Shown: positions 17,501 to 24,000 of the stretch, in pieces
Numbering within the stretch: the stretch's first letter is position 1
How the letters are laid out: every line of letters starts with the position of its first letter
Assembly (NCBI GenBank): GCA_031296755.1
Contig: JAUMMZ010000032.1
Coordinates: 1 to 64,000, forward strand
Source: Collinsella sp.
GTDB taxonomy: Bacteria > Actinomycetota > Coriobacteriia > Coriobacteriales > Coriobacteriaceae
Length of the DNA: 64,000 bases
Reading direction: 5' to 3'
Program-made: the position numbers and the translations under genes
The notes under the pieces: model-generated
Databases searched by the model: none
Told to the model about the DNA's origin: nothing
The model's input: only the letters and a program-made list of their open reading frames with translations

Positions 17501-17594
17501 CATCGCAGCCGCGTCGCCCACCTGCGTCTTTGGCGGCCGAGACGTCATCGCCAAGAGCAACGCCGGCTTTAACGTAGTCGACCTGATGGCATAA
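14559..17594 (+). CDS. M16C zinc metalloprotease (presequence protease-like)
   Basis: 1011-residue insulinase-family peptidase. The inverted zinc motif H80-x-x-E83-H84 lies in FHILEHSVLCGS, followed by PVKEPFVDLIKSSMQTFLNAMTYP-type sequence conserved in the M16C group (PreP, Mop112), then the downstream glutamate region around VVFNEMKGALSDP. Three further domains run to the C-terminus, with the family segment VKGGAYGCGFRA near residue 870. Expected role: degradation of short peptides in a closed chamber; no signal peptide, so cytoplasmic. The ATG at 14559 is preceded by AAAGGAG; the frame extends to 14361 through the repeat but without coding character. Confidence 0.92.
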   Translation: MPTTSTDPRAAAAALLVPGTTCHGFAVERRETVPELDSDAYVLRHTASGARLLYLACDDENKAFAIGFKTPPADSTGVFHILEHSVLCGSAKFPVKEPFVDLIKSSMQTFLNAMTYPDKTIYPVATTNEQDLYNLMDVYLDAVFNPAIYTKPTIFEQEGWHYELDLPEGDGDSSAASLHEGTLRYNGVVFNEMKGALSDPMSVLDDAVNAALYPDTAYAHESGGDPRAIPALTYEQFLDTHARHYNPSNSYITLYGDLDVDRALAFLDERYLSQPSAASRRMDAAVAAGEDPSALAPNPLDVQEPVTCEYKRVEMATTPENALVGLGLVLGSALDRKRTIAADILFEALLGSNEAPVKKAILAAGLGGNVVSYTAAESLQPYELIMLQNAQPGVARELRRVFQDACRDLCEHGVPRERLEAIISSNEYDLRQRDYGIADGVAIACDALSTWLYDDDAATLALKYGPVYEELRGELDGSYFEDLLRELVLQNDHMALVELVPVDATEGSEGAEAAELAAKRDAMTDAELADVVERTAVLRAAQEAEDTPEDKATLPRLRVSDIGEARPEPPLVVDTTAPIPCLRHGIPTNRLAYAMQYFDLSCVAFEDLPYVTLLCRLLKQLPTREHSAEELDNLLAGKLGFLSFTTEVMTQPEVDGVRPYLLVSAGALSEKIDALASLPREVWSSTLLADADADRVRDVLTQIRIGLEQGFINNGHSAALGRAMSYSSPSAVVREQLSGVDFYLFLRDLLDHFDERLDGLRAKLTELAGRIFVADGRMASFTGSDEDFDAYWDAAGDLGLGAGDGANAGRDALVVPTPCDRHEAFVIPSDICFAASACDPRRLGLEVTGAWAVAANALSYDYLWNEIRVKGGAYGCGFRAAGERQAAFYTYRDPAIDPSIERVARAGEWLSSFEPDEAAFEGFIVSCVSGMDAPVKPYALTKRRNTTYLAGLDPHAREERRAQMLAATPGELRSLGADVTRIAAASPTCVFGGRDVIAKSNAGFNVVDLMA

Positions 17595-17607
17595 CCACAG
17601 CAAGCAA

Positions 17608-17644
17608 AACCGCCACAAAGGGGACAGGTACCTTTGTGGCGGTT
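17608..17644. repeat. GGGACAGG-core inverted repeat (copy 2)
   Basis: Perfect 14-base arms AACCGCCACAAAGG (17608-17621) and CCTTTGTGGCGGTT (17631-17644) around GGACAGGTA. Compared with copy 1 the arms differ in sequence but remain fully complementary, while the core is conserved. It lies 14 bases after the protease stop. Confidence 0.85.
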
Positions 17645-17688
17645 CGAACACTTGTTCCATACGTACATGTGTTCTATAGTATGGGTGA

Positions 17689-17725
17689 TTGCTTCGGGAT
17701 TAAATTGCAACTATAATATAGTTGC
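17689..17725 (+). promoter_or_regulatory. hicAB promoter with overlapping palindromic operator
   Basis: TTGCTT (17689-17694), a 17-base spacer and TATAAT (17712-17717) make a good sigma-70 promoter. The -10 box sits inside the perfect palindrome GCAACTATAATATAGTTGC (17707-17725), the arrangement expected for HicB autorepression. Confidence 0.75.
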
Positions 17726-17740
17726 GGGATGTGAGGCAGG

Positions 17741-18004
17741 ATGGCTCGGATCGACAAACTCATCGCCCAGCTGCTTAGCTGTCCTTCAACGTATAGATTT
17801 GCTGACTTTCTTAAAGTTATGGCTTCATATGGCTTTGAAATGGACAACAAAGGCAGGACATCCGGATCGCGCATTCGCTTCTACAGGCCATCGGACGGCA
17901 GAATGTTCGTGATGCACGCACCCCATCCATCTGACGAATTGACGGCGGGAACCATCCGAAACATCGTTCGATTTCTACAAGATGTCGGAGGCAGCCATGA
18001 GTAA
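17741..18004 (+). CDS. hicA: HicA-family toxin
   Basis: 87-residue double-stranded-RNA-binding-like ribonuclease toxin of the HicAB system. The N-terminal helix (MARIDKLIAQLL), a SGSRIRF strand and MHAPHPSDELTAGTIRNIV match the longer HicA subgroup, in which the usual GSHH active-site histidine is replaced by SGSR and histidines instead lie in HAPHP. Predicted to cut mRNA when free of HicB. It overlaps hicB by eight bases and is driven by the palindromic promoter at 17689. Confidence 0.85.
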   Translation: MARIDKLIAQLLSCPSTYRFADFLKVMASYGFEMDNKGRTSGSRIRFYRPSDGRMFVMHAPHPSDELTAGTIRNIVRFLQDVGGSHE

Positions 18005-18326
18005 CGTTTTGGCTTACAAGGGTTATTTCGCCCCGGTCGAGTTCGATGCCGAACAGCACGTGCTGACAGGTATGGTCGCCGGCATTAGGGACGCAATTGT
18101 ATTTGAAGGCTCCACGGTTGAAGAAGTGGAGCGATGCTTCCACGACGCCGTCGACGATTACCTTGAGTTTTGTGCCGAAAAGGGCAAGGAACCCGAGCGG
18201 GCTTTTAAGGGCTCGTTCAACGTAAGAACGGGCTCTGAGCTCCACAAGCAAGCAGCGCTGGCAGCGGCAAAGAAGGGTGAGTCACTCAATAAGTTTGTGA
18301 CTGAAGCGATCGCTGCGGCGCTGTGA
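17997..18326 (+). CDS. hicB: HicB-family antitoxin
   Basis: 109 residues. An N-terminal partial RNase-H-like HicB domain (YKGYFAPVEFDAEQHVLTGMV, GSTVEEVERCFHDAVDDYLEFC) is followed by a C-terminal ribbon-helix-helix-like segment (GSELHKQAALAAAKKGESLNKFVTEAI) that should bind the operator. The ATG at 17997 is six bases after GGAGG; an ATG at 17982 lacks a ribosome site. Neutralises HicA and represses its own operon by family analogy. Confidence 0.87.
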   Translation: MSNVLAYKGYFAPVEFDAEQHVLTGMVAGIRDAIVFEGSTVEEVERCFHDAVDDYLEFCAEKGKEPERAFKGSFNVRTGSELHKQAALAAAKKGESLNKFVTEAIAAAL

Positions 18327-18338
18327 AGCCAACGTCGA

Positions 18339-18379
18339 GTCGAAGCCGCCACACAGGGCGCCTTTGTGGCGGCTTCGAC
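18339..18379. repeat. Inverted repeat related to the GCCGCCACA arm type
   Basis: Perfect 15-base arms GTCGAAGCCGCCACA (18339-18353) and TGTGGCGGCTTCGAC (18365-18379). It shares the GCCACA/TGTGGC arm sequence with the copy at 17608 but has lost the GGGACAGG core. It lies 12 bases after hicB, without a T-run. Confidence 0.7.
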
Positions 18380-18392
18380 GTTTGCCCAGATA

Positions 18393-18431
18393 AAACCTGC
18401 CAAAATAAACCTGTCCCTTTTTGGTAGGTTT
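18393..18431. repeat. GGGACAGG-core inverted repeat (copy 3, inverted)
   Basis: Arms AAACCTGCCAAAA (18393-18405) and TTTTGGTAGGTTT (18419-18431) around TAAACCTGTCCCT, the reverse complement of copy 1. It carries the extra flank TTTGCCCAGATAAAA, which also accompanies the copies at 27876 and 30009. Confidence 0.8.
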
Positions 18432-18447
18432 GGGAGAGAGGGCCGGG

Positions 18448-19044
18448 ATGGACAAGGCTGAGTTGCGACGGGCGGTGATTGCTCGGCGCGATGCTCTTGA
18501 TTTGGATGTGCGGGCGGCAAAGTCTGCCGTTATCTGTGCGCGGCTGGTTGAGCTGTCGGATCGCTTGGATGCCGCGGTGTCGCGCACCGTTGCCGTCTAT
18601 GCCGCGGTGGGTTCCGAGGCAGACCCTGCCGCGTTTGCCGCTGCGACCGCCGCGCGCGGCTGGCGCGTGGCCTATCCGTGCATGCTCTCGGCAACAGACA
18701 CCGTGGCTTGTGGCCAGCGCATGTGTATGCGGGCAGTTGCCGCCGACGATGCGTCCGCGGCTCCGTTTATCGCCCACCCCACGCAGGCCTTTGCGGCTAC
18801 GAACATCGACAGCAACCGCTTCCCTATCGTGCCTGCCGAAGCACTCGACATGATTGTTGTGCCGCTCGTGGCCTTCGACCAAACCGGCGCGCGCCTAGGC
18901 TACGGAGGCGGCTGCTACGACCGCTACCTGCCCACGCTTTCGGCCACATGCCAGATCATCGGCATCACCTTTGACGAGCAGCGTGTCGACCGCGTTCCCA
19001 CCGACGCCCACGACCTGCCGCTACCCCACATCATCGGCGCCTAA
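18448..19044 (+). CDS. 5-formyltetrahydrofolate cyclo-ligase
   Basis: ATP-dependent conversion of 5-formyl-THF to 5,10-methenyl-THF, 198 residues. MDKAELRRAVIARRDALD begins the protein, VAYPCM and the C-terminal ATP-site motif GARLGYGGGCYDRYLP are diagnostic, and PLPHIIGA closes it. The start is ATG at 18448 after GGGAGAGAGGG; an earlier in-frame start at 18421 lies in the repeat. Single-gene unit ending before a palindromic repeat. Confidence 0.93.
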   Translation: MDKAELRRAVIARRDALDLDVRAAKSAVICARLVELSDRLDAAVSRTVAVYAAVGSEADPAAFAAATAARGWRVAYPCMLSATDTVACGQRMCMRAVAADDASAAPFIAHPTQAFAATNIDSNRFPIVPAEALDMIVVPLVAFDQTGARLGYGGGCYDRYLPTLSATCQIIGITFDEQRVDRVPTDAHDLPLPHIIGA

Positions 19045-19068
19045 CCGCCGTTGCATCGCACCTGCACG

Positions 19069-19190
19069 ATGAGCGTGGAAAATCTCCCGCTTTGAACCCC
19101 CTTGCGAGCCAAAAACGGGAGATTATCCACGCTCATTCAACAAGCGTCCGATTATCCACGCTCGTGTGTCCGGATTTCCACGCTCGTGCG
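19069..19190. repeat. GAGCGTGGAT-type palindrome plus two half-sites (copy 2)
   Basis: Arms at 19069-19089 (ATGAGCGTGGAAAATCTCCC...) and 19116-19136 pair at all but one position. Two direct half-sites follow: TCCGATTATCCACGCTCG and TCCGGATTTCCACGCTCG between 19147 and 19186. TTATCCAC within these resembles a DnaA box (TTATCCACA) with one mismatch. Confidence 0.8.
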
Positions 19191-19211
19191 GCTCAACGCC
19201 CTGCAACCCCC

Positions 19212-20174
19212 TCAGCACGCACGCGGCACGCCGGCAACTTTGAGCTTGCGATCAAGCTTTCCCGGATCCCTCAGATCATCCCAGCACAAGCGCACGATCT
19301 TGCAGTTATCAAGCAGCGAAAGCCTCGACTCGCGCTGGCGCTCATCAAACTGCGCCTTTGCGAGCTTGCCTTCCTCCGCCGCCTTCTCGCTTTTAACGAA
19401 TCCGTCAAATTCCCCGATGATCAGCCGATCTCCCACGCGCCACAAGTAGTCGACGCGATACGGCCGTCCCGGCTCAACCGGGTCGAACAGCTCAATTTGC
19501 AGCTCCGGCGTCTGCCAGCCGCGCTCGATCATCAGGGCGCGCGCCTTGGACTCGCCACCGCTTTCCGACAGGCCGTCGGCACACCGTGCAACACTTCGCG
19601 CCGTCACAACACCGCGTCGATTCAGGCCAAGCTTGTCGACCGTCTCAACGAGATGTTCCTTCGACAACAGCTGCTCATGGAGCGCCGAGTCCGCAATGAT
19701 CAAGCCCTCGACAAACGATGCATCGACCAGGCAATCCGTAATCGTTTGATCGATATCGGTCACGGCAATGTCCATCTGGGTGGCCCGTGTTTGACGAACA
19801 TAACGATGGCGAACGACCTGAGAGCCCAGCGTCGTTGATTGTGCCGGTGCCACGGCGATATGGATGTGCGTCGTATTGGCATGCGAAACCGAAAGACCAT
19901 AGATAACAGCCGCCGTATAGGAGCAAAATGTCCAGTCGGGGTGCTTTTGCGCAAGGGCCCGCACTCGATGCAGATAACGCTGCCGAAACTTGAGCTCGGA
20001 CCAGTATTCCGGACGCGCATACAGCCCCGGCATGACCGCCTCTAGACTTCCCGCCGCCACCCGCCGCTCAATCTGCTTTGCCTCCGCCGCCGTTCGCGCG
20101 TACACGCAGCTCATCTGCTGTTCGCATGCCTTAATGTGACCTGCAAGTCTTTGATTCGCCGTCATGTTTCCCAT
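19212..20174 (-). CDS. AbiEi-like protein with C-terminal nuclease-like domain
   Basis: 320 residues. The N-terminal third has the layout of AbiEi type IV antitoxin regulators: a short winged-helix-like segment (AAEAKQIERRVAAGSLEAVMPGLYARPEYW), then a region with FCSYTAAVIYGL. The C-terminal part has GGESKARALMIERGW, RVDYLWRVGDRLIIGEFDG and later KIVRLCWDDL, an E...D...ExD order resembling PD-(D/E)XK or DUF559-type nucleases. ATG at 20174 follows GGGAGG. No AbiEii partner is adjacent, so it is an orphan. It lies between two copies of the same palindrome family. Function not established. Confidence 0.6.
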   Translation of the reverse strand: MGNMTANQRLAGHIKACEQQMSCVYARTAAEAKQIERRVAAGSLEAVMPGLYARPEYWSELKFRQRYLHRVRALAQKHPDWTFCSYTAAVIYGLSVSHANTTHIHIAVAPAQSTTLGSQVVRHRYVRQTRATQMDIAVTDIDQTITDCLVDASFVEGLIIADSALHEQLLSKEHLVETVDKLGLNRRGVVTARSVARCADGLSESGGESKARALMIERGWQTPELQIELFDPVEPGRPYRVDYLWRVGDRLIIGEFDGFVKSEKAAEEGKLAKAQFDERQRESRLSLLDNCKIVRLCWDDLRDPGKLDRKLKVAGVPRAC

Positions 20175-20471
20175 GTCGCCTCCCAGATCTTGGAACGGCG
20201 CAAACGTACCAGACGGTTTCATGCGAAGTCTGACCAAATGCTATCCAGGCACCGACCAAATGCTTGACGGTTTTGGACGTTTTGGGTTGATGGCTTATAT
20301 CTGCAGGTAGGGCGGTTGTCGAGAGGTCCCTGTCTCCACATTTAGATGCCTTGGTCCATTGGATTATCAGAAAGAAAAACCCGTCGAGATTCAAGACTAC
20401 GCCAAATGCGACTTTGCCTCTGCATGCACCGTCTCTTAGCCGAGCCATCGGCATCTACATGCCTAAAAAAT
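20175..20471. other. Intergenic stretch upstream of the AbiEi-like gene
   Basis: About 300 bases with no credible gene. The only pattern seen is a short direct repeat, GACCAAATGCT, at about 20230 and 20253; a related ACCAAAAGCTTGACGG occurs near 49776. Confidence 0.4.
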
Positions 20472-20587
20472 GAGCGTGGATAATCTCCCGTTTTGAGCCT
20501 AGTTTTGAGCCAAAAGTGGGAGATTATCCACGCTCGATTTGTAAACGTCCGAAAATCCACGCTCGTGTGTCCGAAAATCCACGTTCG
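20472..20587. repeat. GAGCGTGGAT-type palindrome plus two half-sites (copy 3)
   Basis: Perfect 18-base arms GAGCGTGGATAATCTCCC (20472-20489) and GGGAGATTATCCACGCTC (20518-20535), followed by direct half-sites GTCCGAAAATCCACGCTCG and GTCCGAAAATCCACGTTCG (about 20547-20587). Same layout as copy 2. Confidence 0.85.
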
Positions 20588-20641
20588 TCACGCCGTGAGC
20601 ACAGCAACGGCCGCAGCAGCAACCACAGCTACAGCCGCAGC

Positions 20642-21568
20642 CTAGTGCTCCTCGCCGGCGCGGGCCAGGTCGTAGGGCGTGGTCTGGTAGACGTAGTAGT
20701 TGAGCCAGTTGGTGTAGAACAGCTGAGCCTGGCTGCGCCAGACGTTACGCGGCTCGGCGGTGGGGTCGTCATTCGGGAAGTAATGCGCCGGCACCTGGGG
20801 GTTGAGTCCGCGCTTCACGTCGCGCTCGTACTCCAAGCGCAACGTGTCGGTATCGTACTCGGGATGGCCAAAGACAAAGAAGCGGCGGCTGTCGGTCGAC
20901 TTGACGATGTACAAGCCCACCTCGTCGGACACGGCCACGACCTCAAGCTGCGGCTCGGCCTCCACGTCCTCGCGGCGCACATCGGTGTTGCGCGAATGCA
21001 CGGCATAGAAACGGTCGTCGAAGCCGCGGACCAGCGGGCTTTGCGGCTTCACCAGATAATGCTCGAACACACCGCTCGCCTTTGCCGGCAGGTCGTACTT
21101 CTGGATACCGTAATGATGGTACAGACCGGCCTGTGCACCCCAGCAAATGTGCAGCGTAGAGTGCACGTGCGTGGTGGACCAATCCATGATCTGGCAGAGC
21201 TCGGGCCAGTAGTCGACCTCCTCGAACGGCATCTGCTCCACCGGGGCGCCCGTGATGATCAGGCCGTCGTAGTGGATGTCGCGGATGTCGTCGAACGTGC
21301 GGTAGAACGTCTCCAAGTGGCCGGCGCTCACGTGCGTGGCCTCGTGCGTCTTGGTGCGCAGCAGGTCCACCTCCACCTGCAGCGGCGTGTTGGAGAGCTT
21401 GCGCATGATCTGCGTCTCGGTGGCAATCTTGGTGGGCATGAGGTTGAGGATGAGCACGCGCAGCGGGCGGATGTCTTGGTGCAGCGCGCGGTACTCGGTC
21501 ATGACAAAGATGTTCTCGCTCTCGAGCTGCGCGGCGGCAGGGAGGGCGTCGGGGATGCGAATGGGCAT
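20642..21568 (-). CDS. metA: Homoserine O-acyltransferase, probably acetyltransferase
   Basis: MetA-family enzyme activating homoserine for methionine synthesis, 308 residues. The class I amidotransferase-like fold shows the nucleophile cysteine in HICWGAQAGLYHHYG, and FFVFGHPEYD supplies the His/Glu pair. In this family the residue at position 111 sets acyl-CoA choice: glycine in the succinyl-CoA enzyme of E. coli, glutamate in acetyl-CoA enzymes. Here it is E111 in TGAPVEQMPF, so acetyl-CoA is inferred. ATG follows TAAGGAG. No other methionine gene is adjacent. Confidence 0.92.
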   Translation of the reverse strand: MPIRIPDALPAAAQLESENIFVMTEYRALHQDIRPLRVLILNLMPTKIATETQIMRKLSNTPLQVEVDLLRTKTHEATHVSAGHLETFYRTFDDIRDIHYDGLIITGAPVEQMPFEEVDYWPELCQIMDWSTTHVHSTLHICWGAQAGLYHHYGIQKYDLPAKASGVFEHYLVKPQSPLVRGFDDRFYAVHSRNTDVRREDVEAEPQLEVVAVSDEVGLYIVKSTDSRRFFVFGHPEYDTDTLRLEYERDVKRGLNPQVPAHYFPNDDPTAEPRNVWRSQAQLFYTNWLNYYVYQTTPYDLARAGEEH

Positions 21569-21778
21569 GGATGCTCCTTACGAGTCAGTTGCAGCTATGG
21601 TACAACGAGCGGCCCCGTCCGCGCGAGCACATCGCCCAGCGATACCGTCAGCGGCCCAAATCGCTCCAAAAGTAGAGATTAAGGCATGCCCAAAAATCTA
21701 TGGCGCTTTAGCCTAGCAAAGTGGCAGCAGGACGCTACAATGGTTCGACGCAAAAAACTCGGCCGAAAGGATACATAT

Positions 21779-22756
21779 ATGTACCAAACGCGTAAGATCG
21801 GTGTGGTCGGCCAGGGCCACGTAGGAGCACATGTTGCCAACAGTCTGCTCATGCAGGGCATTGCCGATGAGCTGTACCTGTGCGATATCAACGAGGCCAA
21901 GGTGACGTCCGAGGTCCAGGACCTGCGCGACTCCCTTTCGTTTGTCCCGTACAACACCAAGATCGTCAACTGCTACGACCACTACGAGGAGCTTGCTTGC
22001 TGCGACGTCATCGTCAACGCCGCCGGCAAGGTCGCGCTGGCCGCCGGCAACCGCGACGGCGAGCTGTTCTTTACCACCGACGCCGCCCGCACCTTTGCCA
22101 AGCGCATCGTCGACGCCGGCTTTGACGGCATCTTCGTGAGCATCTCCAACCCCTGCGACGTCGTGTGCACCGAGCTGTGGCACCTGACCGGCTACGATCC
22201 CAAGAAGATCATCGGCTCGGGCTGCGGCCTGGACTCCGCCCGCCTGCGCACCGAGATCTCCAAGAAGGTCGGCGTGAGCCCCAAGTCCATCGACGCCTAC
22301 ATGATCGGCGAGCACGGCTTTAGCCAGCTTGCCGCCTTTAAGGCCGCAACCATCGCCGGCAAGAGCCTCAACGAACTTCAGGCCGAGAACCCTGACAAGT
22401 ACGCCTTCGACCACATGGAGGTCGAGGAGCTTGCACGCAAGGGCGGCTACGTAACCTACCAGGGCAAACAGTGCACCGAGTACGCCGTCGCCAACTCCGC
22501 CGCGCGCGTTTGCGCTGCCGTGCTGCATAACGAGCATGCCGTGCTTTCGGCCTCTACGCTTATGACCGGCCAGTATGGCGAGGAGGGCATCTTCACCTCC
22601 CTGCCGTGCGTGATCGGTGCCGAGGGCGTCGAGGAGGTCTACACGCTGGACCTGTCCGAGCACGAGCTCGAGGGCTTCCACAAGAGTTGCCAGCACATCC
22701 GCGACAACATCGCCCAGCTCGACTGGTGGGACGCCGAGGCCCACGACGCCAAGTAA
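21779..22756 (+). CDS. L-lactate / L-2-hydroxyacid dehydrogenase
   Basis: NAD-dependent LDH/MDH-fold enzyme of 325 residues. The Rossmann motif is VVGQGHVGAHVA; the catalytic histidine is in MIGEHGFSQ and the carboxylate-binding arginine in LDSARLR. The substrate loop reads AAGKVALAAGNRDGELF, closer to L-2-hydroxyisocaproate dehydrogenase (NIKLQ...NPTGDR type) than to the AGAPQKPGE loop of lactate dehydrogenases, so a bulkier 2-keto acid is possible. ATG at 21779 follows AAAGGA; a TACAAT box at 21736 may be its -10. A strong terminator follows. Confidence 0.83.
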   Translation: MYQTRKIGVVGQGHVGAHVANSLLMQGIADELYLCDINEAKVTSEVQDLRDSLSFVPYNTKIVNCYDHYEELACCDVIVNAAGKVALAAGNRDGELFFTTDAARTFAKRIVDAGFDGIFVSISNPCDVVCTELWHLTGYDPKKIIGSGCGLDSARLRTEISKKVGVSPKSIDAYMIGEHGFSQLAAFKAATIAGKSLNELQAENPDKYAFDHMEVEELARKGGYVTYQGKQCTEYAVANSAARVCAAVLHNEHAVLSASTLMTGQYGEEGIFTSLPCVIGAEGVEEVYTLDLSEHELEGFHKSCQHIRDNIAQLDWWDAEAHDAK

Positions 22757-22799
22757 GCCGCTGGCTGCCGCAACCTTGCGAATCTATGCGCGATACTAA

Positions 22800-22839
22800 G
22801 CGGGCCGCGCCGGAAACCCACCGGCGCGGCCCGCTTTTT
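22800..22839 (+). terminator. Rho-independent terminator after the dehydrogenase
   Basis: Perfect 14-base GC-rich stem GCGGGCCGCGCCGG (22800-22813) with CCGGCGCGGCCCGC (22821-22834), followed by TTTTT. Confidence 0.9.
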
Positions 22840-22887
22840 ACGCACGCTGTTCGCTTGCGAATCGAAGGTGAATACTTTTCCCGGTAC

Positions 22888-23856
22888 CTAGTACTGCTCG
22901 ATGCCCATGTAGCGACGAATCTCGGGGCTGTGGTCGAACACCTTGCCGCGGGCGGCACGCAGCTCGCAGCTCATCGCGTAGAAGAAGATCGGCTCCAGGT
23001 ACGAACGCACGCTGGCAGGCACTTCACCCACGCCGTACTCGAGCGCATCGAGCACCATGACGGTATCGGTGTGCGTGTTGAGGAACGCAAGAGCGCGCTC
23101 CTCCATGGGGCGGCACTCGCCCGATCCGAGCTGCACAAAGTAGAACACGCCGGGCTCGGTGGCTTCGAACGGGCCATGGAAGTACTCGCCGGAGTGGATG
23201 TAGCAGCAGTGCTGCCACTGCATCTCCATGAGCGAGCAGATCGCCATGGCATAGGTCTGGCTAAAGTTGGGGCCGGAGCCCAGGATATAGAAGAACTTGT
23301 GCTGCTGGCAGAGCTCGGCAAAGCGGGCGCCCAGCTCGGCGTTGACCTTCTCACGGGCGGCGGGCAGCAGCGCATCCATCTGCTTGAGGCCCTCATACAT
23401 GTCGGCGAGTGCCTCGTAGCCTTCCTGCTGGTCGAGCAACTCGGCGGCGATCAGAGCGCCGATGCCCTGCGGCACCTCAGCCTGCGACACACCCTCACCC
23501 CACGGATAGACCCAGGTAGTCCACTTGCCGTTGTCGATCTTTGAGCCCTCGCAGTCGGTAAGGGCAATGACCTCGGCACCGGCGGCCAGCGCCATCTCGC
23601 AGCCGTCGACGACCTCCTGCGTGTTGCCGCTGTGGCTGCAGGCGATGACGAGCGACTTCTCGCCAAGACTCTTGGGAGCCATCAGGCAAAACTCGCGCGC
23701 CGTGTAGACCGTCGAGGTAAACGTGGTGGCCTCACGCTTGAGCAGTTCGTTGGCCGGCATCAGGTCGATCATCGAACCGCCACAAGCGATCCAAAAGACG
23801 TTCTCGATCTTGCCCTTGCGCTCGATGATTTCCTGAACCAGATCGTGTGCGTTCAT
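22888..23856 (-). CDS. SIS-domain protein, FrlB/GfrE-like deglycase (1)
   Basis: 322-residue double-SIS protein, related to fructoselysine-6-phosphate deglycase and to the isomerase half of GlmS. WIACGGSMIDLMPA and VIACSHSGNTQEVV are the phosphosugar-binding loops; ILGSGPNFSQ and HSGEYFHGPFEA mark the second SIS domain, and RRYMGIEQY closes the protein. Likely removes an amino acid from a phosphorylated glycated amine, releasing glucose-6-phosphate, but substrate is inferred from family. ATG follows AAGGAGGAGC. Paralogs are at 30154 and 35435. The GntR gene upstream and its direct-repeat sites suggest local control. Confidence 0.8.
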   Translation of the reverse strand: MNAHDLVQEIIERKGKIENVFWIACGGSMIDLMPANELLKREATTFTSTVYTAREFCLMAPKSLGEKSLVIACSHSGNTQEVVDGCEMALAAGAEVIALTDCEGSKIDNGKWTTWVYPWGEGVSQAEVPQGIGALIAAELLDQQEGYEALADMYEGLKQMDALLPAAREKVNAELGARFAELCQQHKFFYILGSGPNFSQTYAMAICSLMEMQWQHCCYIHSGEYFHGPFEATEPGVFYFVQLGSGECRPMEERALAFLNTHTDTVMVLDALEYGVGEVPASVRSYLEPIFFYAMSCELRAARGKVFDHSPEIRRYMGIEQY

Positions 23857-23910
23857 GCTGATGCTCCTCCTTGTGGGGCGGCTTTGAACGACGACAGCTC
23901 GTACCTGCTG

Positions 23911-23993
23911 TCGTTCTATGTTGCCCTATTTATAGCACGTGTAACAACGCCCGTGAAGTCATCTCAGCAAATTTGTTCTATATTGTTCTATCT
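23911..23993 (-). promoter_or_regulatory. TTGTTCTAT direct repeats upstream of SIS gene 1
   Basis: On the plus strand TTGTTCTAT occurs at 23975-23983 and 23985-23993 with one base between, and a variant TCGTTCTAT at 23911-23919. They bracket TATAAA on the minus strand (near 23930) with TTCACG 17 bases upstream, a plausible promoter for the SIS gene. They are candidate operators for the adjacent GntR regulator. Confidence 0.5.
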
Positions 23994-24000
23994 GTGGACG

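Noticed and set aside
17608..17644. GGGACAGG palindromes as ordinary terminators
   Set aside because: No T-runs follow, several occur inside operons or overlap stop codons, and orientation varies.
15750..17660. 636-codon antisense frame opposite the M16 protease
   Set aside because: Shadow frame; the protease on the plus strand has clear catalytic motifs.
21569..21778. SAM riboswitch upstream of metA
   Set aside because: No conserved riboswitch core or extended stems could be recognised in the leader.
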